The notes under the pieces were generated by a model. It had not been told where the DNA came from and ran no database searches. It saw nothing but the letters and a program-made list of their open reading frames with translations. A stretch of DNA of 64,000 nucleotides from Pseudomonas sp. MH9.2 (GTDB lineage: Bacteria; Pseudomonadota; Gammaproteobacteria; Pseudomonadales; Pseudomonadaceae): the NCBI RefSeq assembly GCF_034353875.1, contig NZ_CP133784.1, positions 5,422,501 through 5,486,500 of the forward strand, written 5' to 3'. This document shows positions 24,039 to 32,834 of this stretch, piece by piece. The stretch's first letter is position 1. Each line of letters opens with the position of its first letter. A program made the translations under genes and the position numbers.

Positions 24039-24599
24039 ATGAATATCAACGACGCGATTTTGGGGCGCCGCTCGACACGGGAGTACACGATAGAACCCGT
24101 TGATGAACAAATCATTCGTCGATTGATTAACGCCGCAGCCCATGCGCCCAGCGCGGTAAACCAACAACCGTGGACGTTCACGGTGATACGCGATCAAGGA
24201 CTGCTGGATCGAGTCTCGCGCGAAGCGAAGGCCTGCATGCTCGCGACGATGCCCGCAGCAACCCAGTCCGAGCACTTTCATTCAATGCTCAATGATCCAA
24301 ATTTCCAGATCTTCTACCACGCGCCGGCACTCATCTTGATTTCGGGGAACACGCAAGGTCAGTGGGTCGTCGAAGACTGCGCATTGGCTGCCGAGAATCT
24401 GATGCTCGCCGCGTACGCTGAAGGGCTAGGCACCTGTTGGATCGGTTTCGCCCAAAGTTTTCTTAATACACCGGAGGGGAAGCATGCACTTGGTCTTCCC
24501 GCCGAGTGGAAGCCGGTTGCGCCAATCATTGTTGGCCACCCGAAATCCGTGCCTGTCCCCGTTAAGCACAAGGAGCCAGAGGTCCGCTGGATTGGCTGA
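24039..24599 (+). CDS. Nitroreductase family FMN-dependent oxidoreductase
   Basis: 186 residues. The N-terminal AILGRRSTREY segment binds the FMN phosphate and is followed by A-P-S-A-V-N-Q-Q-P-W. The later W-V-V-E-D-C-A-L-A-A-E-N-L-M-L-A-A-Y-A-E-G-L-G-T-C-W-I-G and the end P-I-I-V-G-H-P-K-S are standard for the family. Members use NAD(P)H to reduce nitro groups, quinones or related electrophiles in the cytoplasm. I start it at the ATG at 24039, preceded by GAGG, rather than at an upstream in-frame ATG at 23994. It is divergent from the deacetylase operon and convergent with the AraC regulator. The physiological substrate is not evident. Confidence 0.82.
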   Translation: MNINDAILGRRSTREYTIEPVDEQIIRRLINAAAHAPSAVNQQPWTFTVIRDQGLLDRVSREAKACMLATMPAATQSEHFHSMLNDPNFQIFYHAPALILISGNTQGQWVVEDCALAAENLMLAAYAEGLGTCWIGFAQSFLNTPEGKHALGLPAEWKPVAPIIVGHPKSVPVPVKHKEPEVRWIG

Positions 24600-24678
24600 C
24601 CAGGGCGACGCGTTATGGGGTCGTTCCCGTCAATAGGTCGCATCACTAAGTGCTTCAGGCAGTGGCTATGCTGCTGCC

Positions 24679-25782
24679 TTATACAGGCTCACACTTTCGC
24701 TGTGCAGCCATGATGCGATGGTCCTGCGGGGACATGCCATAACTGCGGCTGAAAGCGCGGGTAAAGTCCGAGGCGCTTTTGAAGCCCAGGCTGTAAGCGA
24801 TTTCAATAACCTGCCGATTGGGGTATCGCACCAATTCGTCTGCTGCTTCACGCAGTCGGCAATTACGGATGTAGCGGCCCAATCCGCCCTCATGCTGGAA
24901 CAGCCGATACAGCGTATGGCGTTGCAATTGTACCGCCGACAGAACGCTCTCCGGTGTCAACCAGGGTTGATACAGGTTGTCTTGCACATAGCGTCTGGCT
25001 TTGTCGAACATTGCGCTACGCGCCGCCGCCCTGACGTTGCCCCCCAGTTTGGCCTGTTTGGCAAATGCGCCGAGCATTAACTGAATGCCGATATCGAACG
25101 CTGTCGTTGCTTGATTTGGATTCATGTTTGGCAGACGTTTCGAGAGTGTCGCGACATGCTCGATCATCAGTTGGGTAAGTGGTGTTGTATTGGCGAAGAC
25201 GCGGCCATGGATCGACTCTGCGTGTGGTAGCGCGGCGTCCACTATCGGTCGCGGTACGAAGAATGTCAGTACCCGACAATGGCTTCGGTGCATTCTTATC
25301 GGTTGGTTCATGTCCATGGCGACAATGCTGGCCTGAACGGGGTTGCGGCTTTCAAGGCCACCGCCCTGAATAGAGTCAATACCGCCCTCGGTGAACACTT
25401 GGAAAACGTAATCCCGGACGCTGTCCGTCGAGATGCGTGCGACCGAGCGATCAAGCAGCAAGGCGTCACTCGAGCAATCGGTGAACAGTCGAGCCCCTAA
25501 CGTATAACGATCGATACAGCCGTTAAAAGGTGACTCGACTGACTTGGACGAGGGCAGTGCGTCAATGACGTGCCCAACCCGACGGCGCCAGGCCAAAAAC
25601 TGATTGGAGACTGGCTCCGCGCTGACATTGAAGTGATCGGGAGCCTGGCGTGCACCGAATGGGAGTTGAAGCGATTGAGTTGACGCGAGACTGTTCATAA
25701 CTTCACTGCTGACCAGTAGATCAAGGTTTGCATCGATAACCGGACCGGAATGGCGCCCATTGAATGTAGGCCGAGGTTTCAT
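24679..25782 (-). CDS. AraC-family transcriptional regulator
   Basis: A 367-residue regulator. The N-terminal two thirds look like an AraC-binding-like sensor domain of the PF14525 type, with the segment RISTDSVRDYVFQVFTEGG. The C-terminal hundred residues hold both helix-turn-helix units: L-T-P-E-S-V-L-S-A-V-Q-L-Q-R-H-T-L-Y-R-L-F, then V-I-E-I-A-Y-S-L-G-F-K-S-A-S-D-F-T-R-A-F. The start is not certain, because neither the ATG at 25782 nor an in-frame ATG at 25698 has a good ribosome site. Its target is unknown. Candidates are the convergent nitroreductase gene and the T6SS operon beyond the 554-base gap. Confidence 0.8.
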   Translation of the reverse strand: MKPRPTFNGRHSGPVIDANLDLLVSSEVMNSLASTQSLQLPFGARQAPDHFNVSAEPVSNQFLAWRRRVGHVIDALPSSKSVESPFNGCIDRYTLGARLFTDCSSDALLLDRSVARISTDSVRDYVFQVFTEGGIDSIQGGGLESRNPVQASIVAMDMNQPIRMHRSHCRVLTFFVPRPIVDAALPHAESIHGRVFANTTPLTQLMIEHVATLSKRLPNMNPNQATTAFDIGIQLMLGAFAKQAKLGGNVRAAARSAMFDKARRYVQDNLYQPWLTPESVLSAVQLQRHTLYRLFQHEGGLGRYIRNCRLREAADELVRYPNRQVIEIAYSLGFKSASDFTRAFSRSYGMSPQDHRIMAAQRKCEPV

Positions 25783-26336
25783 TTAGGCAGCCATTATCGC
25801 TGTACGGACCCGTGCGTACCTGCTTTTTTTCAGCGCTATGAAAGTTTTTCCGCTTTCGCTACAGGAACCCCATGCTACTCATACGGTATAGGGGATACCG
25901 CATAGGCTAAAAATAGTTCAAAAACTGCAACGCACGGTCAAGCTGTACAAAAAAAGCCTGATAAGTTCCGTGCAGGTTCGTATTTTAAAACAGTTATTTT
26001 TATTTGAGTTTGTCAGGTGTTTTTTTTGCACTGAATAAGGGCGACAGTCTTTTTTTGCTCTTCGGTGGTGCGCTGTTAAAGACGCGGCGCAGATCAATTC
26101 AGGTGTTCACCTGATGTTGCCGACGGGGGTGTCAGCGCATTCTTGTCCGGCGGTTTAGTCGGCGGCCATCGCACGCTCTTAATGGGGCGTTGGGTCGAGT
26201 GAGTTGACATCTATTTGATTAATTAGTCATTGGAAATAATGCCTTAAGTGCAGCAGTGATCTGGGCATCGACAGCAAAGTTCTTTTGCGTGCATGACGGT
26301 GTATCAAGCGGCATATCGATGTAGCAGGAATGACGG
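25783..26336. other. Long AT-rich intergenic region upstream of the T6SS operon
   Basis: 554 bases without a convincing ORF, richer in A and T than the flanks. They separate the AraC gene from tssA and must contain the main T6SS promoter. Apart from the sigma-54-like site reported separately, I see no clear repeat or riboswitch. Confidence 0.5.
26015..26030 (+). promoter_or_regulatory. Possible sigma-54 (-24/-12) promoter for the T6SS operon
   Basis: GG at 26016-26017 and GC at 26028-26029 are ten bases apart, the invariant spacing of RpoN promoters, and the -12 part is a full TTGCA. The -24 part (AGGTGT) fits the TGGCAC consensus poorly. It lies about 310 bases before tssA. No RpoN activator gene was found in the window. 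Confidence 0.3.
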
Positions 26337-27890
26337 ATGAGTTGTCTCGATCAGGAGTTGGGTTCGTTTGCGATCAGCGTGGCCAGTCCGGCTGGCGCCA
26401 ATCCTCGAGAAGGCGCTGCCTTTTCGCTGGCGCAAATTGAAGTTGAAAAGCTGACCAATATTCATGCCGAATCCGGAGTGGACTGGCAGAAAGTGGCTGA
26501 CACCTGCGCAAAAGTTCTTCGCGAGGAAGGCAAGGATTTCAATGCTGCGGTCTGGTTGTTGTGTGCCTGGACCACGCTCAACGGTATAGCTGGCCTTGCG
26601 ACCGGGGTACACGTACTGCGCGAAATGCTCGAGCAGTACTGGGACACGTTGACGCCACCACCAGCCCGATTGCGTGCTCGGCGTAACCAGGCCGAATGGA
26701 TGCTCGAATGGCTCACGGCGAAGGTCGAAGAAAGCTTCGAACCGGTGCCTGGCGATCAGTTGGCTGTCTTGCTCGAAAACTGGGACGCCATCGATCGTTT
26801 TTGGCGCGACAAGGACGCTGACGGTCCGAGTTTCTTTGCGTTGCGTCGACGGTTGTCACAACTGCCCGTGCAGGCCAGCGTCGAGCCAGCATTTGTTGCG
26901 CCTGAGCCTGTTCAGCCGGTCGAGTCTATCGCCGTGGCAGTACCGGTTCCGCAGTCTACTTCGGTACCCGGCAAGGCACCGCCGACGCTTGCTCCGGTCC
27001 ATGTATTGGACAGCTTTGAAAACGATGAGGCGATTGAGAGCGCCGTAGACGCTGTGTTTGCGTCGTTAACGCCGCTGGTAGCATTTTGTCTCGACGCTCG
27101 TCCGACGTTGCCGTTGCTGTTTCGCCTGAACCGACAGTCGGCCTGGACCACCTTGCAGCAGGCTCCGCCCGCGCAAGGCAACACCACACGTATTCCTCCA
27201 CCTTCGGAAGCCGAACTGCAGAGTTTCAGCCGGTTGCAGAGCGCTGGCGAGCCGCTGGATATTGTGCGTTTTTGCGAAGGCCGGCTGAACACGTATCCAT
27301 TTTGGCTTGACCTTAATCGAGCCAGTCATGCAGCGCTTTCGCGCCTCGGCTCAGGCTCCCTGGCCGGGCTTGCGAGCCTTTCCCTGGAGACTCGGCATTT
27401 TCTGGCACGCCTGCCGTCGCTGGTCGAACTCACCTTCGCCGACGGTCAGCCGTTCGCCGATGGGGCAACGCGTAGCTGGCTCGAAGGGTTGGCCCCGGCG
27501 GTCAGCGCTGGGGCTGGGGATGCTGTGCAAACGCTGATTGACGGTGCAGGGCGAGAAGCCGCTGACGGACGTCTGAACGATGCATTGGCCAGCCTGCAAG
27601 CGAGCCTGCGCGAGGCCGGCAGTGGCCGCGACCGGTTCCGTTTGCGCCGTGCCCAATGCGAGTTGCTGCACCGTTTCGAGCCCCGTGCCCAGTTGCGAGT
27701 GGCCCTGGATGTATTGCTGCAAGAAGCAACGGAGCAGGGGTTGGATCGTTGGGAACCGGATCTGGTTCGGCCTTTATTGGAACTGGCGTTGGTTCAAGAG
27801 GATGGCGGTTCAAAAACGGTATGGGCGCAGCAGTTGGCCGCCATGGATTTGCCCGCTTTCTGGCGTCTGGCCAGTCCACAGGCAAGTTGA
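26337..27890 (+). CDS. tssA: Type VI secretion protein TssA
   Basis: A 517-residue cytoplasmic protein with an ImpA N-terminal domain (about residues 10-130: A-G-A-N-P-R-E-G-A-A-F, then W-Q-K-V-A-D-T-C-A-K-V-L-R-E-E-G-K-D and L-L-C-A-W-T-T-L-N-G). A variable proline-rich linker follows, then a VasJ-type C-terminal half. TssA proteins organise sheath assembly, either at the baseplate or at the distal cap, depending on their C-terminal domain. It is the first gene of the T6SS operon, has AGGAATGACGG before the ATG, and is separated from tssB by 99 bases. Confidence 0.85.
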   Translation: MSCLDQELGSFAISVASPAGANPREGAAFSLAQIEVEKLTNIHAESGVDWQKVADTCAKVLREEGKDFNAAVWLLCAWTTLNGIAGLATGVHVLREMLEQYWDTLTPPPARLRARRNQAEWMLEWLTAKVEESFEPVPGDQLAVLLENWDAIDRFWRDKDADGPSFFALRRRLSQLPVQASVEPAFVAPEPVQPVESIAVAVPVPQSTSVPGKAPPTLAPVHVLDSFENDEAIESAVDAVFASLTPLVAFCLDARPTLPLLFRLNRQSAWTTLQQAPPAQGNTTRIPPPSEAELQSFSRLQSAGEPLDIVRFCEGRLNTYPFWLDLNRASHAALSRLGSGSLAGLASLSLETRHFLARLPSLVELTFADGQPFADGATRSWLEGLAPAVSAGAGDAVQTLIDGAGREAADGRLNDALASLQASLREAGSGRDRFRLRRAQCELLHRFEPRAQLRVALDVLLQEATEQGLDRWEPDLVRPLLELALVQEDGGSKTVWAQQLAAMDLPAFWRLASPQAS

Positions 27891-27989
27891 GTTCAGCAAT
27901 ACGCGATACCTGACAGACATACGCATATCAATGCCATGGGTTTTCTAACGGCTGCGTTGAGCGAGCCCGCTAAACAGGAGTGAGATTAA

Positions 27990-28487
27990 ATGGCTAGTGA
28001 AGGTTCAGTCGCGCCTAAAGAACGCGTCAACATTGTGTACAGCTCCGACACCGGTGGCGCCCAAGAGCAGGTTGAGCTGCCTCTGAAGCAACTGGTTATC
28101 GGTGACTTCACCTTGCGTGAAGACGACACGCCGGTTGAAGACCTCAAGCCGATCCGCGTTGACAAAGACAACTTCACCGATGTGCTCAAGGGGCAAAACC
28201 TGAGCCTGCAGTTGGCGGTGCCCAATCGTCTGGCGGAGAACGCCCCGGAAGACGAGCAGATTCCTGTGTCGCTCACTTTCCAGTCCATTCGCGACTTCGA
28301 GCCCGATGCCATCGTTGCCCAGGTTCCTGAGCTGCAGCAGCTGATTGCCCTGCGTGACTCGCTCAAGGCGCTCAAAGGCCCGATGGGCAACCTGCCGGAA
28401 TTTCGCAAGCAACTTCAGGCCCTGATGAACGATGACGGTGCCCGCGAGCGCCTGCTCTCGGAACTCGGCGTAAAGGACAAGGAATAA
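27990..28487 (+). CDS. tssB: Type VI secretion contractile sheath small subunit TssB (VipA)
   Basis: 165 residues, the normal length for TssB. Family landmarks are R-V-N-I-V-Y near the start, E-L-P-L-K-Q-L-V-I-G-D-F-T-type text (here VELPLKQLVIGDFTLRED), NFTDVLKGQNLSL and the C-terminal LRDSLKALKGPMGNLPEFRK. It polymerises with TssC into the sheath that fires the Hcp tube. The start at 27990 follows CAGGAG. Only three bases separate it from tssC, which fits equimolar synthesis. Confidence 0.95.
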   Translation: MASEGSVAPKERVNIVYSSDTGGAQEQVELPLKQLVIGDFTLREDDTPVEDLKPIRVDKDNFTDVLKGQNLSLQLAVPNRLAENAPEDEQIPVSLTFQSIRDFEPDAIVAQVPELQQLIALRDSLKALKGPMGNLPEFRKQLQALMNDDGARERLLSELGVKDKE

Positions 28488-28490
28488 CCC

Positions 28491-29975
28491 ATGAGTGAAG
28501 AAAAAAGTCAGGCCGCGAGCAGCACTGGTCAAGCGGTCGAGTCCGTTTCGTTGCTGGATCAGTTGGTAGAAGCCGCCCGCGTCAAGCCGGGCGATGAAGC
28601 TTATGCGGTTACCCGTCAGGGACTCGAAGCCTTCGTCACCGAGCTGCTCGAACCGGCAAGGCAGACCGAGAAAGTCAGCGCGGGGCTGATCGACGACATG
28701 ATCGCCACACTGGACGCCAAGCTTTGCCGTCAGGTCGACGCCATCATTCACAACGAGAAGTTTCAGAAGCTTGAGTCGTCATGGCGCTCGCTGAAGTTTC
28801 TGGTCGACCGTACGGATTTCCGTGAGAACAACAAGCTGGAGATTCTTAGCGTCTCCAAGGAAAAGTTGCTCGAAGATTTCGAAGATGCTCCTGAAATCAC
28901 CCGCTCGGGTCTGTACAAGGCGGTGTACACCGCTGAGTTTGGCCAGTTCGGTGGTCAGCCGTTCGGCTCCATCATCGGTAACTACGAGTTCAATCCCGGC
29001 GCGCAGGACATGAAGCTCCTGCAATCGGTCGCCTCCATTTCGGCCATGTCCCATACGCCATTCATTGCCTCGGCTGGCCCACAGTTCTTTGGTATCGACA
29101 GCTTTGCGGACTTGCCCAATCTGAAGGATCTGCAAGCGGTCTTTGAAGGCCCGCAGTTCACCAAGTGGAACGCGTTCCGTGAAAGCGATGATGCCCGTTT
29201 TGTCGGTCTGACCTTGCCGCACTTTTTGCTGCGCACGCCTTACGGCGAGGACACTGTTCCGGCCAAGACCTTCCGTTACAACGAAAGCGTCAGTGGTGGT
29301 AACAACGATTTCCTGTGGGGCAACGCCGCGTTTGCGTTTGCCAGCCGCTTGTCTGACAGCTTTGCCCAGTACCGTTGGTGCGCCAACGTGATCGGTCCGC
29401 AGGGCGGGGGCACGGTCGGCGACTTGCCGATCTACAACTATGAAGCCATGGGTGAAACCCAGACCAAAATTCCGACCGAAGTGCTCATCTCCGAGCGCCG
29501 CGAGTTCGAGCTGGCCGAGCAAGGTTTCATCGCGCTGACCATGCGCAAGAACACCGATAACGCGGCGTTCTTTTCCGCCAACTCGTGCCAGAAGCCCAAG
29601 TTTTTCGGCAATGACAAAGAAGGCAAGGAAGCTGAGCTGAACTACAAGCTCGGCACCCAGCTGCCATACATCTTCGTGGTCAGCCGCCTGGCGCACTACA
29701 TCAAGGTCATTCAGCGCGAAAACATCGGTACCTGGAAAGAGCGTGGTGACTTGGAATCTGAACTCAACACCTGGATTCGTCAGTACGTGGCCGACATGGA
29801 TAACCCTGCGGCCGGTGTACGCAGCCGCCGTCCATTGCGTCAGGCCGACATTACCGTCAGCGACGTTGACGGCGATCCAGGCTGGTACCGCGTAGGGTTG
29901 AAGGTTCGTCCGCACTTCAAGTACATGGGCGCTTCTTTCACGTTGTCGCTGGTCGGCAAGCTCGACAAGAGCTGA
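28491..29975 (+). CDS. tssC: Type VI secretion contractile sheath large subunit TssC (VipB)
   Basis: 494 residues, typical length. It contains the family core SSWRSLKFLVDRTDFRENN, GQPFGSIIGNYEF, MSHTPFIASAGPQFFG, F-L-L-R-T-P-Y-G and the C-terminal RPLRQADITVSDVDGDPGWY that pairs with TssB. Together with TssB it builds the cytoplasmic sheath, which ClpV disassembles after contraction. It is the most strongly conserved protein of the cluster. The 160 bases after its stop hold two hairpins ahead of hcp. Confidence 0.97.
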   Translation: MSEEKSQAASSTGQAVESVSLLDQLVEAARVKPGDEAYAVTRQGLEAFVTELLEPARQTEKVSAGLIDDMIATLDAKLCRQVDAIIHNEKFQKLESSWRSLKFLVDRTDFRENNKLEILSVSKEKLLEDFEDAPEITRSGLYKAVYTAEFGQFGGQPFGSIIGNYEFNPGAQDMKLLQSVASISAMSHTPFIASAGPQFFGIDSFADLPNLKDLQAVFEGPQFTKWNAFRESDDARFVGLTLPHFLLRTPYGEDTVPAKTFRYNESVSGGNNDFLWGNAAFAFASRLSDSFAQYRWCANVIGPQGGGTVGDLPIYNYEAMGETQTKIPTEVLISERREFELAEQGFIALTMRKNTDNAAFFSANSCQKPKFFGNDKEGKEAELNYKLGTQLPYIFVVSRLAHYIKVIQRENIGTWKERGDLESELNTWIRQYVADMDNPAAGVRSRRPLRQADITVSDVDGDPGWYRVGLKVRPHFKYMGASFTLSLVGKLDKS

Positions 29976-29986
29976 TTTGGCAGAGC

Positions 29987-30044
29987 GAACGAATGACTTA
30001 AATGTCGTTCGTTCAGGTGTTCACCCGAGGGTCATCGCCTCGGG
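29987..30044 (+). other. Two hairpins between tssC and hcp
   Basis: GAACGAATGAC (29987-29997) pairs with GTCGTTCGTTC (30004-30014) with one G-T position. CCCGAGG (30024-30030) then pairs perfectly with CCTCGGG (30038-30044). Neither has a proper T run. They probably attenuate or process the message so that hcp can be expressed differently from the sheath genes. Confidence 0.5.
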
Positions 30045-30135
30045 GGTTCCATAAGATGGATTCAACGCAACGACACAGGGCCACACGTTCTGATCGGTGC
30101 CTGAAAACTAACTGATTAAACCCGGAGTACACGTT

Positions 30136-30624
30136 ATGCCAATGCCATGCTACCTGAGTATCGAAGGCCAGAACCAAGGCAAGATCGAAGGTTCAAGCAG
30201 TGTTACCGGCCACGAAGGGATGATCCTCGTACAAGCCGTTGAACACCTGATCGATATTCCCAAGAACCCGCAGACCGGCTTGCCCGCAGGCAAGCGTGTT
30301 CACCAGGGCATGACCCTGACCAAAGAGATCGACAAGGCTTCGCCGAAGCTGCTGCAAGCCCTGACCTCCGGCGAACAACTCAAGTCCGTTGTGCTTGAGT
30401 TCTATCGCATCTCGCCCAAAGGCACGGAAGAAAAGTACTACACCATCACCCTGAGCAACGCAGTGCTTGTTTCGGCCCGTACCTGGGTACCCAACGTATT
30501 GAGCCCTGAGTTCAAGCAAATGGGCCACATGGAAGACATCGGCATCACTTACGAAAAAATCGTCTGGACCTGGGTGCCGGACGGCATCGAAGCCGAAGAT
30601 TCGTGGCTGGCGCCAAAAGCGTAA
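30136..30624 (+). CDS. hcp: Type VI secretion tube protein Hcp (TssD)
   Basis: 162 residues with the Hcp1 fold. It begins MPMPCYLSIEGQNQGKIEGS and includes IPKNPQTGLPAGKRVHQ, KLLQALTSGEQL and the C-terminal YEKIVWTWVPDG. Hexameric rings of Hcp stack to form the secreted inner tube and can carry small effectors in their lumen. There is no C-terminal extension, so this is a structural, not an 'evolved', Hcp. Separate hairpins lie before and after the gene, which suits high expression of a consumable component. Confidence 0.95.
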   Translation: MPMPCYLSIEGQNQGKIEGSSSVTGHEGMILVQAVEHLIDIPKNPQTGLPAGKRVHQGMTLTKEIDKASPKLLQALTSGEQLKSVVLEFYRISPKGTEEKYYTITLSNAVLVSARTWVPNVLSPEFKQMGHMEDIGITYEKIVWTWVPDGIEAEDSWLAPKA

Positions 30625-30644
30625 GCAAAGCCTGAGTCATCCTT

Positions 30645-30667
30645 CACCGCCCTGGTTCAGGGCGGTG
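30645..30667 (+). terminator. Hairpin after hcp, partial terminator
   Basis: CACCGCCCT pairs perfectly with AGGGCGGTG across a 5-base loop and is followed by TTCTTTCAATTT. The T run is interrupted, so read-through into tssE is likely; the hairpin may mainly stabilise hcp mRNA. Confidence 0.55.
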
Positions 30668-30695
30668 TTCTTTCAATTTCAGAAGGTACACGGCG

Positions 30696-31115
30696 TTGAG
30701 AGAAAAACGATTGCTGGAACGCATCACGGGCTTGCAGGTTGAAACCGGCCGCACGCACCTGACCCAGGCGGAAGTGCTTACGCAGTCAATCGTTCAGCAC
30801 CTGCAACGCATCTTGAACACCCGGCGCGGCAGCGTGCCAATCGACGCCGATTTTGGCGTACCCGATTTCACCAATCTGGCCGGTTCGTTTGCGACCGGCG
30901 AGACCACGCAAATAATTGAGAACATGACTCGCATGATCGCCCGCTACGAGCCTCGGTTGAAGTCGCCGCGCATTCTGGTCGCCGAAGGCGCTCAGGAAGT
31001 GTTGTCGCTGAGCTTCAGCCTTGAAGGCCTGGTGGCGATTGATGATCGGGACATTCCCATTCACCTGGCAACGCGTGTGTCTTCGGACGGCCGCGTTTCC
31101 CTGGCGATGCACTAA
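30696..31115 (+). CDS. tssE: Type VI secretion baseplate subunit TssE
   Basis: 139 residues of the gp25-like lysozyme-fold family, beginning with the usual R-E-K-R-L-L-E-R-I motif. It has the segments RRGSVPIDADFGVPDFTNL and IENMTRMIARYEPRL. It forms part of the baseplate wedge with TssF and TssG. I use a TTG start at 30696 because the characteristic N-terminus begins there and AGAAGG lies about nine bases upstream; no in-frame ATG precedes it. Three bases separate it from tssF. Confidence 0.9.
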   Translation: MREKRLLERITGLQVETGRTHLTQAEVLTQSIVQHLQRILNTRRGSVPIDADFGVPDFTNLAGSFATGETTQIIENMTRMIARYEPRLKSPRILVAEGAQEVLSLSFSLEGLVAIDDRDIPIHLATRVSSDGRVSLAMH

Positions 31116-31118
31116 GTC

Positions 31119-32834
31119 ATGCTCAACAACCATTATCAAAGTGAACTCAACCACCTGCGCCGCCTGGCCGATGAGTTTGCCCGTAGCAACCCGGCCCTGG
31201 CACCGCTGTTGGGTGTGGACTCGGCCAATGATCCGGATGTCGAGCGCTTGCTCGAAGGTGTCGCCTTTCTCACCGGGATGGTTCGCCAACGGCTGGACGA
31301 CGAGTTTCCCGAGTTCATTCAAGAGCTGGCGCAGCTGCTTTATCCACATTATCTGCAGCCATTGCCCTGCCTGACACTGCTTCAATTCCAGCCCCGCGGG
31401 CCGTTACAACAAGCCACGCGTATCGATGCCGGATGCGAGGTCGCCTCGGTGCCTGTCGATGGACAGCGGGTGCGCTTTCGCAGCACTTCGGCGGTAGACC
31501 TCGAACCGCTGCAACTGATCGGTACACGCTGGGATGGCGGTGCCGGTGAAGAACGCAGTCTGGTCCTGGATTTCGCTTTCACCACCGCCGATCCAGATGA
31601 CTGGCACGCTGACACCCTGCGTTTCTATCTCGGCGATGGCTTGGTGGATGGCTGCAAGTTGTTGCGTCTGCTGCAGCTCAACCTGCGTGAGATTCGTATC
31701 TGTGCGCAAGGGCAGCCCATGACGTTGCTGCCAGCCAGGCATTTACGTGGCCTGGGGTTCGATGCGAGCAATGTCTTGCTGCCTTTTCCCGACACCGCCC
31801 ATCCTGCCTATCGCTGCTTGCAGGAGTACTTCGCGCTGCCCGAGAAGTTTCTTTTCGTCGAGCTTTCCGGTTTCAAACAGTGGCGTGTCAGGGGCAAGGA
31901 CGGCCGATTCAGCGTACGTCTGATGTTCGAGAGCTTGCCGGACTGGACGCCGAATCTGTCCGCCAACAGTTTCATGATGGGGGTAACCCCAGCGATCAAC
32001 CTGTTTGCCCAGGAAGCGCACCCGTTGCGCATCGACCACAAGCAAGTCGACTACCGCATCCAGCCCGCCGATCATGGCCAACGCATGAGCATGCGAATTC
32101 ATTCGGTGCTCAAGGTCAGCGCTTATTCTGCCGCAGGGGGCGAGCGGCAGTTGGAGCCGTTCAATACGTTCTCGCAGCGTGATACCTACAACTTGCGAAT
32201 CCGACAGTCGACTATCGACGCTCACGGCTATGACCATTATTTGAGCCTGCCCTACCGCGAAGGCAAAGTGCCTGGCGAGATGACGCTGTCCATCGGTTTG
32301 CTGTGTACCAATGGCAAGTTGCCGGAAAGCTTGCGTCTGGGTGATTTGAATCAGCCCACCGACAACACGCCACCCAGGGTCGAATTCAAGAGCATTCGCA
32401 GTATTACTCCGTGCCAGCCTCCCAAGTTCGACGACAAACTGTTGTGGCGCATGCTTTCGCAGCTCAATGCCAATCACTTCCGCCTGGCTGATCGCGACTA
32501 CCTGCGAGGCCTGCTGTCGCTCTATCTGCCTAGCGTCGGCGAAGGCGCCCAGGACGCCAACGAGCGGCGAATCGATGCTATCGAAAACGTCACGGTTACC
32601 CACGAGCGCCGTTTCATTCGCGGGCTGCCCATTGAAGGCAGCGTGGTCCGGGTCGAGTGCCGGGGCGACCACTTCCTGAGTCCAGGCAATTTCTACATGT
32701 TCGGTTGCGTGCTCGATGAATTTTTCGCTGGCTGTACAGCTATTAATAGCTTTACCGCTTTCACGCTGTTCGACAGCGTCAACCATGAGACCTTGAAATG
32801 GCCAGCGAAGATCGGGCACCAACGCCTGCTGTGA
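31119..32834 (+). CDS. tssF: Type VI secretion baseplate subunit TssF
   Basis: 571 residues, slightly short of the common 580-620. The start MLNNHYQSELNHLRRLADEF, then NDPDVERLLEGVAFLTGMVR and FIQELAQLLYPHYLQPLP are diagnostic, as are INLFAQEAHPLRIDHKQVDY and the late RGLPIEGSVVRVECRGDHF. TssF is the largest wedge protein of the baseplate and binds TssG and TssK. Its 3' end overlaps the beginning of tssG by 37 bases, which implies coupled translation. Confidence 0.93.
   Translation: MLNNHYQSELNHLRRLADEFARSNPALAPLLGVDSANDPDVERLLEGVAFLTGMVRQRLDDEFPEFIQELAQLLYPHYLQPLPCLTLLQFQPRGPLQQATRIDAGCEVASVPVDGQRVRFRSTSAVDLEPLQLIGTRWDGGAGEERSLVLDFAFTTADPDDWHADTLRFYLGDGLVDGCKLLRLLQLNLREIRICAQGQPMTLLPARHLRGLGFDASNVLLPFPDTAHPAYRCLQEYFALPEKFLFVELSGFKQWRVRGKDGRFSVRLMFESLPDWTPNLSANSFMMGVTPAINLFAQEAHPLRIDHKQVDYRIQPADHGQRMSMRIHSVLKVSAYSAAGGERQLEPFNTFSQRDTYNLRIRQSTIDAHGYDHYLSLPYREGKVPGEMTLSIGLLCTNGKLPESLRLGDLNQPTDNTPPRVEFKSIRSITPCQPPKFDDKLLWRMLSQLNANHFRLADRDYLRGLLSLYLPSVGEGAQDANERRIDAIENVTVTHERRFIRGLPIEGSVVRVECRGDHFLSPGNFYMFGCVLDEFFAGCTAINSFTAFTLFDSVNHETLKWPAKIGHQRLL

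Noticed and set aside
28779..29915. 378-codon minus-strand frame opposite tssC
   Set aside because: TssC is unambiguous on the plus strand; the antisense frame has no recognisable domain and mirrors tssC codon structure.
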